64,000 bases of DNA, from positions 248,001 to 312,000 of the forward strand of contig NZ_PYAX01000008.1 of NCBI RefSeq assembly GCF_003014735.1, read 5' to 3'. The notes under the pieces were generated by a model. That model saw nothing but the letters and a program-made list of their open reading frames with translations. It ran no database searches and had not been told where the DNA came from. Shown piece after piece: positions 35,011-43,441 of this stretch (position 1 is the stretch's first letter; each line of letters opens with the position of its first letter). A program made the position numbers and the translations under genes. The DNA comes from Saccharothrix carnea (GTDB lineage: Bacteria; Actinomycetota; Actinomycetes; Mycobacteriales; Pseudonocardiaceae).

Positions 35011-35541
35011 GTGCCCCGCCTGATCGCCCTGAACGGCCCGCCCGGCTGCGGCAAGTCGACCATCGCGCGCCGTTACGCCGACGACCACCCGCCCGCGCTG
35101 GCGCTGGACGTCGACCGGGTCCGCGACCTGATCGCGGGCGACCTCGCCGAGGCCGGCCGACTGGCCCGCGACATCGCCATCGCCGCCGCCCGCACCCACC
35201 TGACCTCGGGCCACGACGTGATCGTGCCCCAGTTCCTGGGCCGCCCGGAGTTCCTGGACCGCCTCTCCGCCCTGGCCGCCGACGTGGGCGCCGGCTACCA
35301 CGAGATCGTCCTGCACGACACGCGGGAGAACGCGATCCGCCGCTTCACCGAGCGCGGCACCATCCAGGCGACCCCGACCGAGCTGTCCGCCATGTACGAC
35401 AACCTGCAAGCCGTCATCGCCACCCGCCACCCCACCGTCATCCCCTCCGTGGAAGGTGACCCGACCCACACCTACCACACCCTCCTGGCCGCCCTGAACG
35501 TTCAATTCACCCCTCCTGAACGCAGGACTCTCGACCTCTGA
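35011..35541 (+). CDS. AAA/zeta-like P-loop kinase
   Basis: 176 aa from GTG 35011. LIALNGPPGCGKSTIARRYADD is a clear Walker A (GPPGCGKST, residues 9-17), followed by a DVDRVRDLI switch-type region, VIVPQFLGRPEFLDRLSALA and the late RHPTVIPSVEGD loop. The family resembles shikimate/adenylylsulfate-kinase-like or zeta-like small-molecule kinases; the substrate cannot be named. A TACCCT hexamer ending 7 nt before the GTG would make the mRNA leaderless. Odd feature: the last 15 codons (LNVQFTPPERRTLDL) and the stop lie inside a 22-bp repeat array, so the C-terminus is repeat-encoded. Confidence 0.8.
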   Translation: MPRLIALNGPPGCGKSTIARRYADDHPPALALDVDRVRDLIAGDLAEAGRLARDIAIAAARTHLTSGHDVIVPQFLGRPEFLDRLSALAADVGAGYHEIVLHDTRENAIRRFTERGTIQATPTELSAMYDNLQAVIATRHPTVIPSVEGDPTHTYHTLLAALNVQFTPPERRTLDL

Positions 35542-35620
35542 ACGTACGACTCTCGCGAGAGTCCAACGCTCAGGCCGCGAGAGTCGTACGTTCGGAAGGG
35601 GTGAGTTCAACGTTCAGGCG
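35493..35620. repeat. mirror-symmetric 22-bp repeat array (126-bp imperfect palindrome)
   Basis: Three inverted units (CTGAACG at 35494, 35516, 35538) and three direct units (GTCC/GTCG/GTTC at 35561, 35583, 35605), all at a 22-bp period, face each other around the perfect palindrome GACTCTCGCGAGAGTC (35548-35563). The two 63-bp halves are about 80% complementary. The units are the same family as the array at 6.6 kb. The stop codons of both convergent neighbours (TGA at 35539-35541 plus; 35616-35614 minus) fall within the TGAACG motif of a unit. A transcript from either side would fold into a long hairpin, so it may serve as a bidirectional terminator. Confidence 0.9.
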
Positions 35621-36789
35621 AGGACCGAGGTGACGTAGGGGTCGGGGTCGGCCAGGATCGCGCGGACGGCGGTGGTGGCGGCGCCGCGCACGGCGGCCTC
35701 GGCGCCCAGTGACGACGCGACCACCCGGACGGGCGACCACTCGGCGCTGACCACGCGACGGTCCAGCTCGGCGTGCAACGGCTCGTGCAGCCACGGCTCC
35801 AGGCGGGCGTAGGTGCCGCCCAGCACCACCGTCGGCAGGTCCAGCAGGTTCACCGCCCCGGACAGCGCCACGCCCAGCCACCGCGCCGCCGAGCGCACCG
35901 CCGTCGTGGCCGTCCGATCACCCGCCGCCAGCCGGGCCAGCAGCTCGTCCACCCCCGTCACGCCCGCCGCGCGCACGATCTCGTCCTGACCCGCCAGCCG
36001 CTCCAGGCACCCCCGCGACCCGCACGCGCACGCGGGCCCACGCGGGTCCACCGACAGGTGCCCGATCTCGCCGCCGAACCCGGACACGCCCTCGAACAGC
36101 GCCCCGCCCACCACGATGCCCGCGCCGATGCCGATCTCACCGGAGATGTGCAGGAAGTCCGCCGCCACGTCCCCGTGCCACAGCTCGGCCAACGCGGCCA
36201 GGTTCGCCTCGTTGCCGACCAGCACCGGCACGTCCAGCTCCAGCCGCCGGGTCAGCTCACCGCGCACGTCCACCTCGCGCCAGCCCAGGTTCGGTGCCAG
36301 CCGCAGCGAACCGCCGGCCACCTCCACCAGACCGGGCACGGCCACGCCGACACCGCCGATCGGCACGTCCTGCTTCGCCGCCGTGCGCACCGCCGACGCC
36401 ACCTTGGCCAGCACGCGGGCGGGGGAGGAGGCACGATTGTCGCTGGGCCGCACCCACCGCGCCCGCACCCGCCCGGTGAGGTCGACCAGGCACGTGGCCA
36501 GGTAGTCGACCCCGATCTCCACCCCGAGCCCGTGCGGCCCGGTCGGCGACAGGTGCAACGCCGTGCCGCGCCGACCGGGACCCGACCTGGCCTGCGCCTC
36601 GCCCTCGGCCACGAGACCGGCGCCGATCATCCGGTCGACCAGGCTCGACACGGTCGCCTTGGTCAGGCCGGTGCGGGCGGCCACGGCGGCGCGGGACGAC
36701 CCGGGCGCGTCGGCGATGGCGTCGAGCACGAGGGCGGAGTTGTGCCGTCGCACGGTGTGCTGGCTCGCGGGCTGCGGTCTGGACACCAC
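35614..36789 (-). CDS. xylR: ROK-family xylose repressor (XylR-like)
   Basis: 391 aa from GTG 36789 (GTG 36786 also possible). Residues about 12-70: winged helix (HTVRRHNSALVLDAIADAPGSSRAAVAARTGLTKATVSSLVDRMIGAGLV). About 85-390: ROK sugar-sensor fold with LGVEIGVDYLATCLVDLTG, GEIGIGAGIVVGGALFEGVSGFGGEIGHL and the zinc-type motif CACGSRGCLE at about 230. It is divergent from xylA across 58 bp containing an ATAAGTT/AACTTAT inverted repeat, which is how XylR of actinobacteria is arranged. It should repress xylAB without xylose. Its stop codon lies in the repeat array. Confidence 0.88.
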   Translation of the reverse strand: MVSRPQPASQHTVRRHNSALVLDAIADAPGSSRAAVAARTGLTKATVSSLVDRMIGAGLVAEGEAQARSGPGRRGTALHLSPTGPHGLGVEIGVDYLATCLVDLTGRVRARWVRPSDNRASSPARVLAKVASAVRTAAKQDVPIGGVGVAVPGLVEVAGGSLRLAPNLGWREVDVRGELTRRLELDVPVLVGNEANLAALAELWHGDVAADFLHISGEIGIGAGIVVGGALFEGVSGFGGEIGHLSVDPRGPACACGSRGCLERLAGQDEIVRAAGVTGVDELLARLAAGDRTATTAVRSAARWLGVALSGAVNLLDLPTVVLGGTYARLEPWLHEPLHAELDRRVVSAEWSPVRVVASSLGAEAAVRGAATTAVRAILADPDPYVTSVLA

Positions 36790-36811
36790 TGGATCCTAGC
36801 GGCTTTGTGCG

Positions 36812-36834
36812 ATAAGTTCAGGCATCAAACTTAT
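36812..36834. promoter_or_regulatory. putative XylR operator between xylR and xylA
   Basis: ATAAGTT (36812-36818) and AACTTAT (36828-36834) form a perfect 7-bp inverted repeat with a 9-bp spacer. AT-rich arms stand out in this 72% GC sequence. It is 13 bp before the xylA start and 22 bp from the xylR start, so one bound dimer could block both genes. Confidence 0.7.
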
Positions 36835-36847
36835 TGGAGGTGCCCTC

Positions 36848-37984
36848 GTGGACAAGTTCAGCTTCGGCCTGTGGACGGTCGGCTGGCCGGGACGCGACCC
36901 GTTCGGCGACGCGACCCGCCCGCCGCTGGACGCGCCGTTGGCGGTGCGCAAGCTCTCCGAGCTCGGTGCGTGGGGCATCACGTTCCACGACGACGACCTG
37001 TTCCCCTTCGGCGCGGACGCGGCCGAGGTCGGCAAGCGGGTCTCCGCCTTCCGGGCGGCGTTGGACGAGACCGGCATGGTCGTGCCCATGGTGACCACCA
37101 ACCTGTTCACCCACCCGGTGTTCAAGGACGGCGGCTTCACCAGCAACGACCGCTCGGTGCGCCGGTTCGCGCTGCGCAAGGTGCTGCGCAACCTGGAACT
37201 GGCCGCCGAGCTCGGCGCGCAGACCATCGTCATGTGGGGCGGACGTGAAGGCTCCGAGGTCGACGCGGGCAAGCCCGTGTCCGCCGCCCTCGACCGCTAC
37301 CGCGAAGCCGTCGACACGGTCGCGCAGTACTCGGTCGACCAGGGCTACGGCTTCCGCTTCGCGCTGGAGCCCAAGCCCAACGAGCCCCGCGGCGACATCC
37401 TGCTGCCCACGATCGGCCACGCCCTGGCGTTCATCTCGACGCTGGAGCACCACGAGCTGGTCGGCGTGAACCCCGAGGTCGGCCACGAGCAGATGGCGGG
37501 CCTCAACTTCGTGCACGGCATCGGCCAGGCGCTGTGGCAGGGCAAGCTCTTCCACATCGACCTCAACGGCCAGAAGGGCCCGCGCTACGACCAGGACTTC
37601 GTGTTCGGCCAGGGCGACCTGCTGTCCGCGTTCTTCCTGGTCGACCTGCTGGAGAACGGCGGCTACGACGGCCCCCGGCACTTCGACTACAAGCCGTTGC
37701 GCACCGAGGACCTCGACGGCGTGTGGGAGAGCGCGGCGGCCAACATGCGCACCTACAAGCTGCTGCGCGAGCGGGCAGCGGCGTTCCGCGCCGACCCCGA
37801 GGTGCAGGAGGCGCTGAAGTACAGCGGCGTCTACGAGCTGGCCGAGCCCACCCTGAACGAGGGCGAGTCGATCGCCGACTTCCTCAAGGGCGAGGACTTC
37901 GACCCGTCCACCGCGAGCGAGCGCGGCTTCGGGTTCGTGCGCCTGGCGCAGCTGGCGACCGAGCACCTGCTGGGCGCCCGCTGA
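36848..37984 (+). CDS. xylA: xylose isomerase
   Basis: 378 aa from GTG 36848 (TTGGAGG 8 nt upstream). Class-I actinobacterial xylose isomerase: [25 protein letters not shown], the FHDDDL active-site histidine region, the metal-1 glutamate in [28 protein letters not shown], the metal-2 aspartates in [16 protein letters not shown], and [11 protein letters not shown]. It converts D-xylose to D-xylulose (and glucose to fructose) with Mg2+/Co2+/Mn2+ in the cytosol. The stop overlaps the xylB start by one base. The length is close to the Streptomyces and Actinoplanes enzymes. Confidence 0.97.
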   Translation: MDKFSFGLWTVGWPGRDPFGDATRPPLDAPLAVRKLSELGAWGITFHDDDLFPFGADAAEVGKRVSAFRAALDETGMVVPMVTTNLFTHPVFKDGGFTSNDRSVRRFALRKVLRNLELAAELGAQTIVMWGGREGSEVDAGKPVSAALDRYREAVDTVAQYSVDQGYGFRFALEPKPNEPRGDILLPTIGHALAFISTLEHHELVGVNPEVGHEQMAGLNFVHGIGQALWQGKLFHIDLNGQKGPRYDQDFVFGQGDLLSAFFLVDLLENGGYDGPRHFDYKPLRTEDLDGVWESAAANMRTYKLLRERAAAFRADPEVQEALKYSGVYELAEPTLNEGESIADFLKGEDFDPSTASERGFGFVRLAQLATEHLLGAR

Positions 37985-39363
37985 TGGCGCTCGTCGCGGG
38001 CGTCGACTCGTCCACCCAGTCCTGCAAGGTAGTGGTGCGCGATGCGGACACCGGCGCCCTTGTTCGGCAAGGGCGTGCGGCGCACCCGACGGGCACCGAG
38101 GTGCATCCCTCCGCGTGGTGGGACGCGCTCCAGACCGCCGTCGCGGACGCGGGCGGCCTGGACGACGTGGCCGCCGTGTCGGTGGCCGCGCAGCAGCACG
38201 GCATGGTCACGCTCGACTCGGCCGGCGAGGTGGTCCGGCCGGCGCTGCTGTGGAACGACACCCGTTCCGCGGCGGCGGCGGCCGACCTCACCACCGAGCT
38301 GGGCGGGCCGGACAAGTGGGCCGAGGCGATCGGCAGCGTCCCGGTCGCCTCGCTCACCGTGACCAAGCTGCGGTGGCTCGCGGCCAACGAGCCGGAGTCC
38401 GTCGCCCGCACGGCGGCGGTCTGCCTCCCGCACGACTGGCTGACGTGGAAGCTGTCCGGCGGCACGTCGCTGGACGCGCTCACCACCGACCGCAGCGACG
38501 CCAGCGGCACGGGCTACTGGTCACCGTCCACAGAGGACTACCGGCCGGACCTGCTCGAACTGGCCCTGGGCAAGGTCGTCGGGCTGCCGCGCGTGGTCGG
38601 CCCGGCGGAACTGGTCGACGGCCGGTACGGCGCGGGCGCGGGCGACAACGCGGCGGCGGCGCTGGGCGTGCAGGCGCAACCGGGTGACGTGGTGGTGTCC
38701 ATCGGCACGTCGGGCACGGCGTTCGCGCGCTGGCCGAACCCGGTCGTCGACGGCACCGGCATCGTCAACGGGTTCGCCGACGCCGAGGGCGGCCACCTGC
38801 CGCTCGTGGCGACCCTGAACGCGTCGCGCATCCTCACGGCGGCGGCGTCCGTGCTCGGGGTCGACCTGGCCGACCTGTCGGACCTGGCCCTGAGCGCACC
38901 GGCGGGTGCGGACGGGCTGGTGCTCGTGCCGTACCTGGAGGGGGAGCGGACGCCGAACAAGCCCGACTCCACCGGTGCGCTGCACGGCCTGCGGTTGGAG
39001 ACCATGACCCCGGCGCACCTGGCGCGTGCCTCGGTCGAGGGTCTGCTGTGCAGCCTGGCCGACGCGATCGACGCGCTGCGGGCGCTCGGCATGCCGGTGA
39101 CGCGGGTGCTGCTGATCGGCGGCGGGGCCCGCATGCCCGCCGTGCAGCGGCTCGCGCCCGCCGTGTTCGGCTGCCCGGTCCTCGTGCCGTCGCCGAGCGA
39201 GTACGTGGCGGACGGCGCGGCCAGGCAGGCGGCGTGGGCGGTCAGCGGCGCGGACGCACCGCCGCACTGGTCGGAACTGGCGTCGACCACGGTCGAGGCC
39301 GAGCCGACCCCGTGGGTGCGGGACCGCTACGCCACGGCGCGAGACCTCACCGTCAACCGCTGA
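37984..39363 (+). CDS. xylB: xylulokinase
   Basis: 459 aa from ATG 37984. FGGY-family carbohydrate kinase: [22 protein letters not shown], the xylulokinase MVTLD substrate loop in [25 protein letters not shown], the second signature [12 protein letters not shown], and [22 protein letters not shown] near the ATP site. It phosphorylates xylulose for the pentose-phosphate pathway. It completes the two-gene xylAB operon; no xylose transporter is encoded nearby. Confidence 0.96.
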   Translation: MALVAGVDSSTQSCKVVVRDADTGALVRQGRAAHPTGTEVHPSAWWDALQTAVADAGGLDDVAAVSVAAQQHGMVTLDSAGEVVRPALLWNDTRSAAAAADLTTELGGPDKWAEAIGSVPVASLTVTKLRWLAANEPESVARTAAVCLPHDWLTWKLSGGTSLDALTTDRSDASGTGYWSPSTEDYRPDLLELALGKVVGLPRVVGPAELVDGRYGAGAGDNAAAALGVQAQPGDVVVSIGTSGTAFARWPNPVVDGTGIVNGFADAEGGHLPLVATLNASRILTAAASVLGVDLADLSDLALSAPAGADGLVLVPYLEGERTPNKPDSTGALHGLRLETMTPAHLARASVEGLLCSLADAIDALRALGMPVTRVLLIGGGARMPAVQRLAPAVFGCPVLVPSPSEYVADGAARQAAWAVSGADAPPHWSELASTTVEAEPTPWVRDRYATARDLTVNR

Positions 39364-39370
39364 CGCAAGC

Positions 39371-39408
39371 CGAATGGGGCGCCTCCGGCCGCGGAGGCGC
39401 CCCATTCG
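39371..39408. terminator. bidirectional terminator between xylB and the phosphotransferase gene
   Basis: A perfect 17-bp stem (39371-39387 with 39392-39408) with a 4-nt loop lies 7 bp after xylB and 7 bp before the end of the convergent gene. No long U-tract follows, but the stem strength and placement fit a two-way terminator. Confidence 0.85.
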
Positions 39409-39415
39409 CTGTTCC

Positions 39416-40297
39416 TCACGGCGCGTCCGCGAGGACTTCGTCGATCACGTGTCGCGACTGCTCGTTCCCCTCGGCCAGCGTGATGAGCGCCTTCCACAAC
39501 GCCCAGCCGCGCGCCCGCGCCCACGTCGCGTCGTCCAACCCGACCGCCTCGCGGAAGACCCGCCTGCTCTCACCCGAGAACATGGTCCACGCGATCACCA
39601 GGTCGCACGCCGGATCCCCGACACCGCACGTGCCGAAGTCGATCACCGCGACCAGCTTCCCGCCGTCGACCAGCAGGTTCCCGCTCGTGTCGCCGTGGAA
39701 CCAGACCGGCGGCTCGGACCACTCCGGCGCGCGCAGGGCGTCGTCCCACACGGCCGCGGCCCGCTCGACGTCGATCCGACCCTCCAACGCCGCCAGCGCC
39801 CGCCGCGTCCCGTCGTCGTAGTGAGCCGGCGACGTGCCCCGGTGGAAGCTGTGCGCACCGGCAGTCGGCCCGCCCGTCGCGTCGACGCGCCGCAGCGCCC
39901 GGAGGAAGTCGGCGATCGAGACCGCGAACCCCGCCATGTCCTCGATGCGGTCCGGCGACGCGGTCCGGCCGTCGAGCCAACGCCGGACCGACCAGTGGAA
40001 CGGGTAGCCCTCGCCCGGCACGCCCAGGGCCAGCGACACGGGCACCGGGACCGGGAGCGACGGCGCGAGCACCGGCAACCACGTGTGCTCCTTCCGCACG
40101 GCGGGGGCGTAGCCGGCACCGGTCGGCAGCCGCACCGTCAGGTCGTCGCCGAGGCGGTAGGTGCGGTTGTCCCACCCGTCGACCTCGACCGGCGTCACGG
40201 ACAGCCCGGCCCAGCGCGGGAACTGGCTCGCGAGCAGCCGCCGCACCAACCCGGCGTCGATACCGGCACGTCCGTCGCGGTAGGGGAGGTCGACCAT
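39416..40297 (-). CDS. aminoglycoside phosphotransferase-family kinase
   Basis: 293 aa from ATG 40297 (GGGGAGG upstream on the minus strand). Kinase-like APH fold: nucleotide-binding GWDNRTYRLGDDLTVRLPT near 42-60 with the invariant lysine region VRKEHTWLPVLA, the catalytic loop WFHGDTSGNLLVD (HGD-x4-N, Asp base) and the DFG-equivalent VIDFGTCGVGDPACDLVIAW. Such proteins phosphorylate small hydroxyl compounds; only some confer aminoglycoside resistance. The WFHGDTSGNLLV / RRVDATGGP pattern is common in actinobacterial chromosomes and is not evidence for antibiotic resistance. Divergent from the flavodoxin gene. Confidence 0.88.
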   Translation of the reverse strand: MVDLPYRDGRAGIDAGLVRRLLASQFPRWAGLSVTPVEVDGWDNRTYRLGDDLTVRLPTGAGYAPAVRKEHTWLPVLAPSLPVPVPVSLALGVPGEGYPFHWSVRRWLDGRTASPDRIEDMAGFAVSIADFLRALRRVDATGGPTAGAHSFHRGTSPAHYDDGTRRALAALEGRIDVERAAAVWDDALRAPEWSEPPVWFHGDTSGNLLVDGGKLVAVIDFGTCGVGDPACDLVIAWTMFSGESRRVFREAVGLDDATWARARGWALWKALITLAEGNEQSRHVIDEVLADAP

Positions 40298-40335
40298 GCG
40301 CCCGAGCCTGGCGACCCGGCCGTGGGCACGGCAAC

Positions 40336-40360
40336 GCATTTTCGCGCCCGTCGCGGGTAT
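40336..40360 (+). promoter_or_regulatory. SigB-type promoter candidate for the flavodoxin-like gene
   Basis: GCAT (40336-40339), 15 nt, then GGGTAT (40355-40360). The start codon follows 36 nt later behind a GGAGGT ribosome site at 40385-40390, so this transcript would have a normal leader. Confidence 0.4.
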
Positions 40361-40396
40361 CCCGGCGGTTGGCCGACCGGATGCGGAGGTCCCGCG

Positions 40397-41008
40397 ATGA
40401 GGGCCGTGGTGCTCAACTGCTCGTTGAAGAAGTCGCCCGACACGTCCAACACGCAGATGCTGGCGGACGTCGTCGTCAAGGCGCTGGAGCAGCGTGACGT
40501 CGAGGTGCGGACGATCCGGGTGGTGGACCACGACGTGCCGCCGGGCGTCGTCACCGACCTGGGTGACGGTGACGAGTGGCCGATGATCCACGACGAGCTG
40601 CTGAACGCGGAGATCCTGGTGGTCGCCACGCCGACGTGGGTCGGCCACCCGTCGTCCATCGCGCAACGCGTCATCGAGCGGATGGACGCCATGATCTCCG
40701 AGCAGGACGACGAGGGCCGGCCGGTCGCTTACAACCGCGTCGCGGGCGTCGTCGTCACCGGCAACGAGGACGGCGCGCACCACGTGATCAGCGAGGTCGC
40801 CGGCGCCCTGGGCGACATCGGCTACACCATCCCGGGCCAGGCGTGGACCTACTGGAACATGGGTCCGGGACCGGGCCCGAACTACCCGGACACCGTCCAC
40901 GGCCACGACTGGTCGAAGAGCACCGGCGAAGCGATGGCCGCCAACCTGCACGCCGTCGCCACGGCCCTGGCGAAGTCCCCCGTCCCCGCACCGCCATCGA
41001 GCAGCTGA
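40397..41008 (+). CDS. flavodoxin-fold NAD(P)H oxidoreductase
   Basis: 203 aa from ATG 40397 with GGAGGT at good distance. The FMN-binding opening RAVVLNCSLKKSPDTSNTQMLADVVVKALE and the flavin-contact segment ILVVATPTWVGHPSSIAQRVIERMDAMIS identify an FMN-dependent reductase of the NADPH-quinone/azoreductase type. VVTGNEDGAHHVISEVAGALGDIGYTIPGQAWTYWN is also characteristic. It probably reduces quinones or electrophiles under stress; the SigB-like promoter fits this. Substrate unknown. Confidence 0.88.
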   Translation: MRAVVLNCSLKKSPDTSNTQMLADVVVKALEQRDVEVRTIRVVDHDVPPGVVTDLGDGDEWPMIHDELLNAEILVVATPTWVGHPSSIAQRVIERMDAMISEQDDEGRPVAYNRVAGVVVTGNEDGAHHVISEVAGALGDIGYTIPGQAWTYWNMGPGPGPNYPDTVHGHDWSKSTGEAMAANLHAVATALAKSPVPAPPSSS

Positions 41009-41215
41009 CCGCCGACCGACCGCCGCCTGCCTGACCGCCCGGCCGATCGCCATCCGACCGACCACTCGCCCGACCGCCCTACCCGATCTGTCCGACCTGA
41101 TCTGCTCCGCCCTGCCCCTCCCGATCCGCCCCGACCCGACCCGCCTGAACCGCCCCTCCCGAACCGACCGACGCCTCCCCGCCGCCGGGCCGGCCGTTTT
41201 CTCCGGCTAACGTGA
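41009..41215. other. C-rich low-complexity intergenic stretch
   Basis: About 200 bp of degenerate CCGACC/CCGCCC/CCTGACC words, strongly C-rich on the plus strand, between the ends of the convergent flavodoxin and ZIP genes. I see no reading frame, hairpin or known element in it; it looks like slippage-expanded sequence. Confidence 0.6.
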
Positions 41216-41301
41216 GTAATGCGATTTGGGTTGTCCCAGGTTGCACTATTCGCCCGGTCGAGGGACCCACCGACGGGCCGCCGCGCCCCGATCAGGCCTG
41301 G

Positions 41302-42042
41302 TCAGGCCCGGGACAGGGCGAACGCGCTGAGGAAGCCGGCCACGGTCACCAAGCCGACCAGCAGGTGGGCGTCGTCGAACGCCTCCGGGATCATGGTGTC
41401 GGCCACCATCGACAGGATCGCCCCGCCGGCGAACGCGGTGATCGCGGCCAGCCACTGGGGTGGGGCGTCGGCCAGCAAGCCGTAGCCCGCCATCGACGCC
41501 AGGCCGCTCACCACCGCGATCGCGGTCCACAGGCCGAACACGTAGCGGCGCGACCGACCTGCCCTGCGCATACCCGCCGCCGACGACAAGCCCTCCGGCA
41601 CGTTGCTGATGAACACCGCCGCCACGGTCACCGCGCTCACCCCTCCACCGCCGAGCAGGCTCGCCCCGATCACCACGGACTCGGGGATGCCGTCCAGCAG
41701 CGCGCCGACCGCGATCGCCGTCCCCGACCCGCTCTGCTCCGACTCGGACGGCTGCAACCCGCCGGACCTCTTCCGGTGCCGGGCGCCACGCCGGGCCAAC
41801 GCCACGTTCGCCGCCGTGTACACCAAGGCCCCGCACGCGGCACCGGCCGCCGTGGGCAGCAGCCCGCCCAACTCGTGCGCCTCGTCGATCAGGTCGAACG
41901 ACACCGCCGACAGCAGCACGCCGCTGCCGAACCCCATCACCCCGGCCACCACACCGCGCGGCACCCGGACGAGATAGCCGACAAGCGCCCCGACCAGCAG
42001 CGCGGACCCGGCCAGCAAACCCCACCCCGCCGCCTGGAACAC
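41302..42042 (-). CDS. ZIP-family divalent metal transporter
   Basis: 246 aa from GTG 42042 (GGAGG close upstream). Eight hydrophobic segments; the metal-site helices read AVGALLDGIPESVVIGASLL and VAAVFISNVPEGLSSAAGMRR, the bacterial ZIP pattern with conserved D/E and the NxPEG motif. A Ser/Glu/Arg-rich loop between helices 3 and 4 (GARHRKRSGGLQPSESEQSGSG) is typical, though it lacks the His-rich stretch of many zinc carriers. It should import Zn2+ or another divalent metal. Divergent from the epimerase gene. Confidence 0.88.
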   Translation of the reverse strand: MFQAAGWGLLAGSALLVGALVGYLVRVPRGVVAGVMGFGSGVLLSAVSFDLIDEAHELGGLLPTAAGAACGALVYTAANVALARRGARHRKRSGGLQPSESEQSGSGTAIAVGALLDGIPESVVIGASLLGGGGVSAVTVAAVFISNVPEGLSSAAGMRRAGRSRRYVFGLWTAIAVVSGLASMAGYGLLADAPPQWLAAITAFAGGAILSMVADTMIPEAFDDAHLLVGLVTVAGFLSAFALSRA

Positions 42043-42052
42043 CGGGCCTCCC

Positions 42053-42078
42053 GTGTCGGACCCGCCCCGCGCGGGTAA
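42053..42078 (+). promoter_or_regulatory. SigB-type promoter candidate, leaderless, epimerase gene
   Basis: GTGT (42053-42056), 16 nt, GGGTAA (42073-42078), then 9 nt to the ATG at 42088. There is no ribosome site in those 9 nt, so the mRNA would start at or within a few bases of the ATG. Confidence 0.5.
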
Positions 42079-42087
42079 CCGGATGCC

Positions 42088-43095
42088 ATGAGGATCGTCG
42101 TCACCGGCGCCACCGGCAATCTGGGCACCGCCCTGGTGCGCCGTCTCGCCGACGAACCGGACATCACCGTGCACGGCATCTCCCGCCGCGAACCCGCGGT
42201 CGCACCGCCCTACGACACGATCACCTGGACCCCGGTCGACCTCAGCCGCGAGGGCGCCGAGGAACTCCTCGCCGAGGCCTTCCGCGACGCCGACGCCGTC
42301 GTCCACCTGGCCTGGCTCATCCAGCCCAGCCACGACGAGCGCGTCCTCTACCGCACCAACGTCGCCGGGAGCGACCGCGTGTTCACCGCCGCCGTGAAAG
42401 CGGGCGTCCCGCACCTGGTCCACATGTCCTCGGTCGGCGCGTACTCGCCGGCCTCGAAGGACCACACCGTGGACGAGAGCTGGCCGCACGACGGCCTGGC
42501 GAACTCCTACTACAGCCGGCACAAGGCCGCCGCCGAGCACCTGCTCGACCAGCTCGAACGCGCGCACCCGCAGCTCACCGTCACCCGCGTCCGCCCCGGC
42601 CTGGTCCTGCAGCCGGAGGCCGCCGCCGAGATCAAGCGCTACTTCCTGGGCCCGCTGGTGCCGCACGCGCTGTTCCGGCTCAAGCTGCCCGTCCTGCCGC
42701 TACCGCGCACGTTGGTGCTGCAGTTCGTGCACGCCGACGACGTGGCCGACGCCCTGGCGAAGATCCTCACCACCCGCGCCGGTGGCGCGTTCAACCTGGT
42801 CTCCGAGCCCGTCGTGACGCCCCAGGTGCTGGCCGAGGTCATGGGCACCCGGCACGTGCCGATCCCGCCGACCGCCCTGCGCACCGCGGCCCGGGTCAGC
42901 TGGCGGCTGCGCCTGCAACCCACCTCGCACGGCTGGGTCGACCTGGCCCTCACCGCGCCGCTGCTGGACGCGACCAAGGCGTTCACCCGGCTCGGCTGGG
43001 CGCCCCGGCACAACGCCCGCGACACCCTTCGGCAGCTCCTCGACGGCCTCGGCCGCAAGGAAGGCCTGGCGCCGAGCCCGCCGCTCAAGCCCTGA
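42088..43095 (+). CDS. NAD-dependent epimerase/dehydratase (extended SDR)
   Basis: 335 aa from ATG 42088. Rossmann motif RIVVTGATGNLGTALVRRLA (GATGNLG, residues 7-13), VDLSREGAEELLAEAFRDADAVVHLAW, the catalytic YYSRHKAAAE (Y-x3-K) and the preceding serine in VHMSSVGAYSP. It belongs to the extended SDR family acting on nucleotide sugars or related substrates. It stands alone between a ZIP transporter and stress genes, so the substrate is unknown. Start assigned by the leaderless promoter spacing. Confidence 0.88.
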   Translation: MRIVVTGATGNLGTALVRRLADEPDITVHGISRREPAVAPPYDTITWTPVDLSREGAEELLAEAFRDADAVVHLAWLIQPSHDERVLYRTNVAGSDRVFTAAVKAGVPHLVHMSSVGAYSPASKDHTVDESWPHDGLANSYYSRHKAAAEHLLDQLERAHPQLTVTRVRPGLVLQPEAAAEIKRYFLGPLVPHALFRLKLPVLPLPRTLVLQFVHADDVADALAKILTTRAGGAFNLVSEPVVTPQVLAEVMGTRHVPIPPTALRTAARVSWRLRLQPTSHGWVDLALTAPLLDATKAFTRLGWAPRHNARDTLRQLLDGLGRKEGLAPSPPLKP

Positions 43096-43119
43096 GAGCC
43101 CGAGAGCCCGAGAGCCTGG

Positions 43120-43365
43120 TCAGAAGCCCTCGAACAGGTTCGTCCACCCCATCACCTGCGCCACGACGAACGCCAGCGCCAGCGCCGTCACGAGCAGCAC
43201 GGCCACCAGCGTGACGGCCGGGCCTCGCCGCGACGGCATCGGCTGGGGGTGCGACAGACCGGAGGTCTGACCGGATTCGGGCGGTGTCTCGCCGGGCGCG
43301 ACCCCGCCACCGGGCTCCAAACCGGGCGTGCGGGCCGGGTCCGGGTCGGGCGGTGTGGCAGTCAT
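43120..43365 (-). CDS. DUF6480 small membrane protein
   Basis: 81 aa from ATG 43365. The N-terminus PDPDPARTPGLEPGGGVAPGETPPESGQTSG is the DUF6480 signature; residues about 52-74 are a single membrane helix (AVTLVAVLLVTALALAFVVAQVMGW). Longer in-frame starts lack this alignment. DUF6480 proteins are short actinobacterial membrane proteins of unknown function, commonly near stress genes. A GGGTAG box lies 10 nt before the ATG. Confidence 0.85.
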   Translation of the reverse strand: MTATPPDPDPARTPGLEPGGGVAPGETPPESGQTSGLSHPQPMPSRRGPAVTLVAVLLVTALALAFVVAQVMGWTNLFEGF

Positions 43366-43375
43366 ACCGGGTGGG

Positions 43376-43400
43376 CTACCCGGTGTGGACGGCACTACCC
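43376..43400 (-). promoter_or_regulatory. SigB-type promoter candidate, near-leaderless, DUF6480
   Basis: Minus strand GGGT (43400-43397), 15 nt, GGGTAG (43381-43376), then 10 nt to the ATG at 43365. It is almost the same geometry as the leaderless group on the plus strand. Confidence 0.4.
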
Positions 43401-43406
43401 ACCCCC

Positions 43407-43432
43407 GTGTGAACGACCAGCCGTCCGGGTAG
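43407..43432 (+). promoter_or_regulatory. SigB-type promoter candidate, leaderless, nucleotidyltransferase operon
   Basis: GTGT (43407-43410), 16 nt, GGGTAG (43427-43432), then 9 nt to ATG 43442 with no ribosome site. It faces the DUF6480 promoter in the same intergenic region. Confidence 0.5.
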
Positions 43433-43441
43433 TCACCTCGC

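Noticed and set aside
39416-40297. Aminoglycoside resistance gene
   Set aside because: Only the general APH kinase fold is visible; the family includes many metabolic kinases, and nothing nearby suggests antibiotic resistance.
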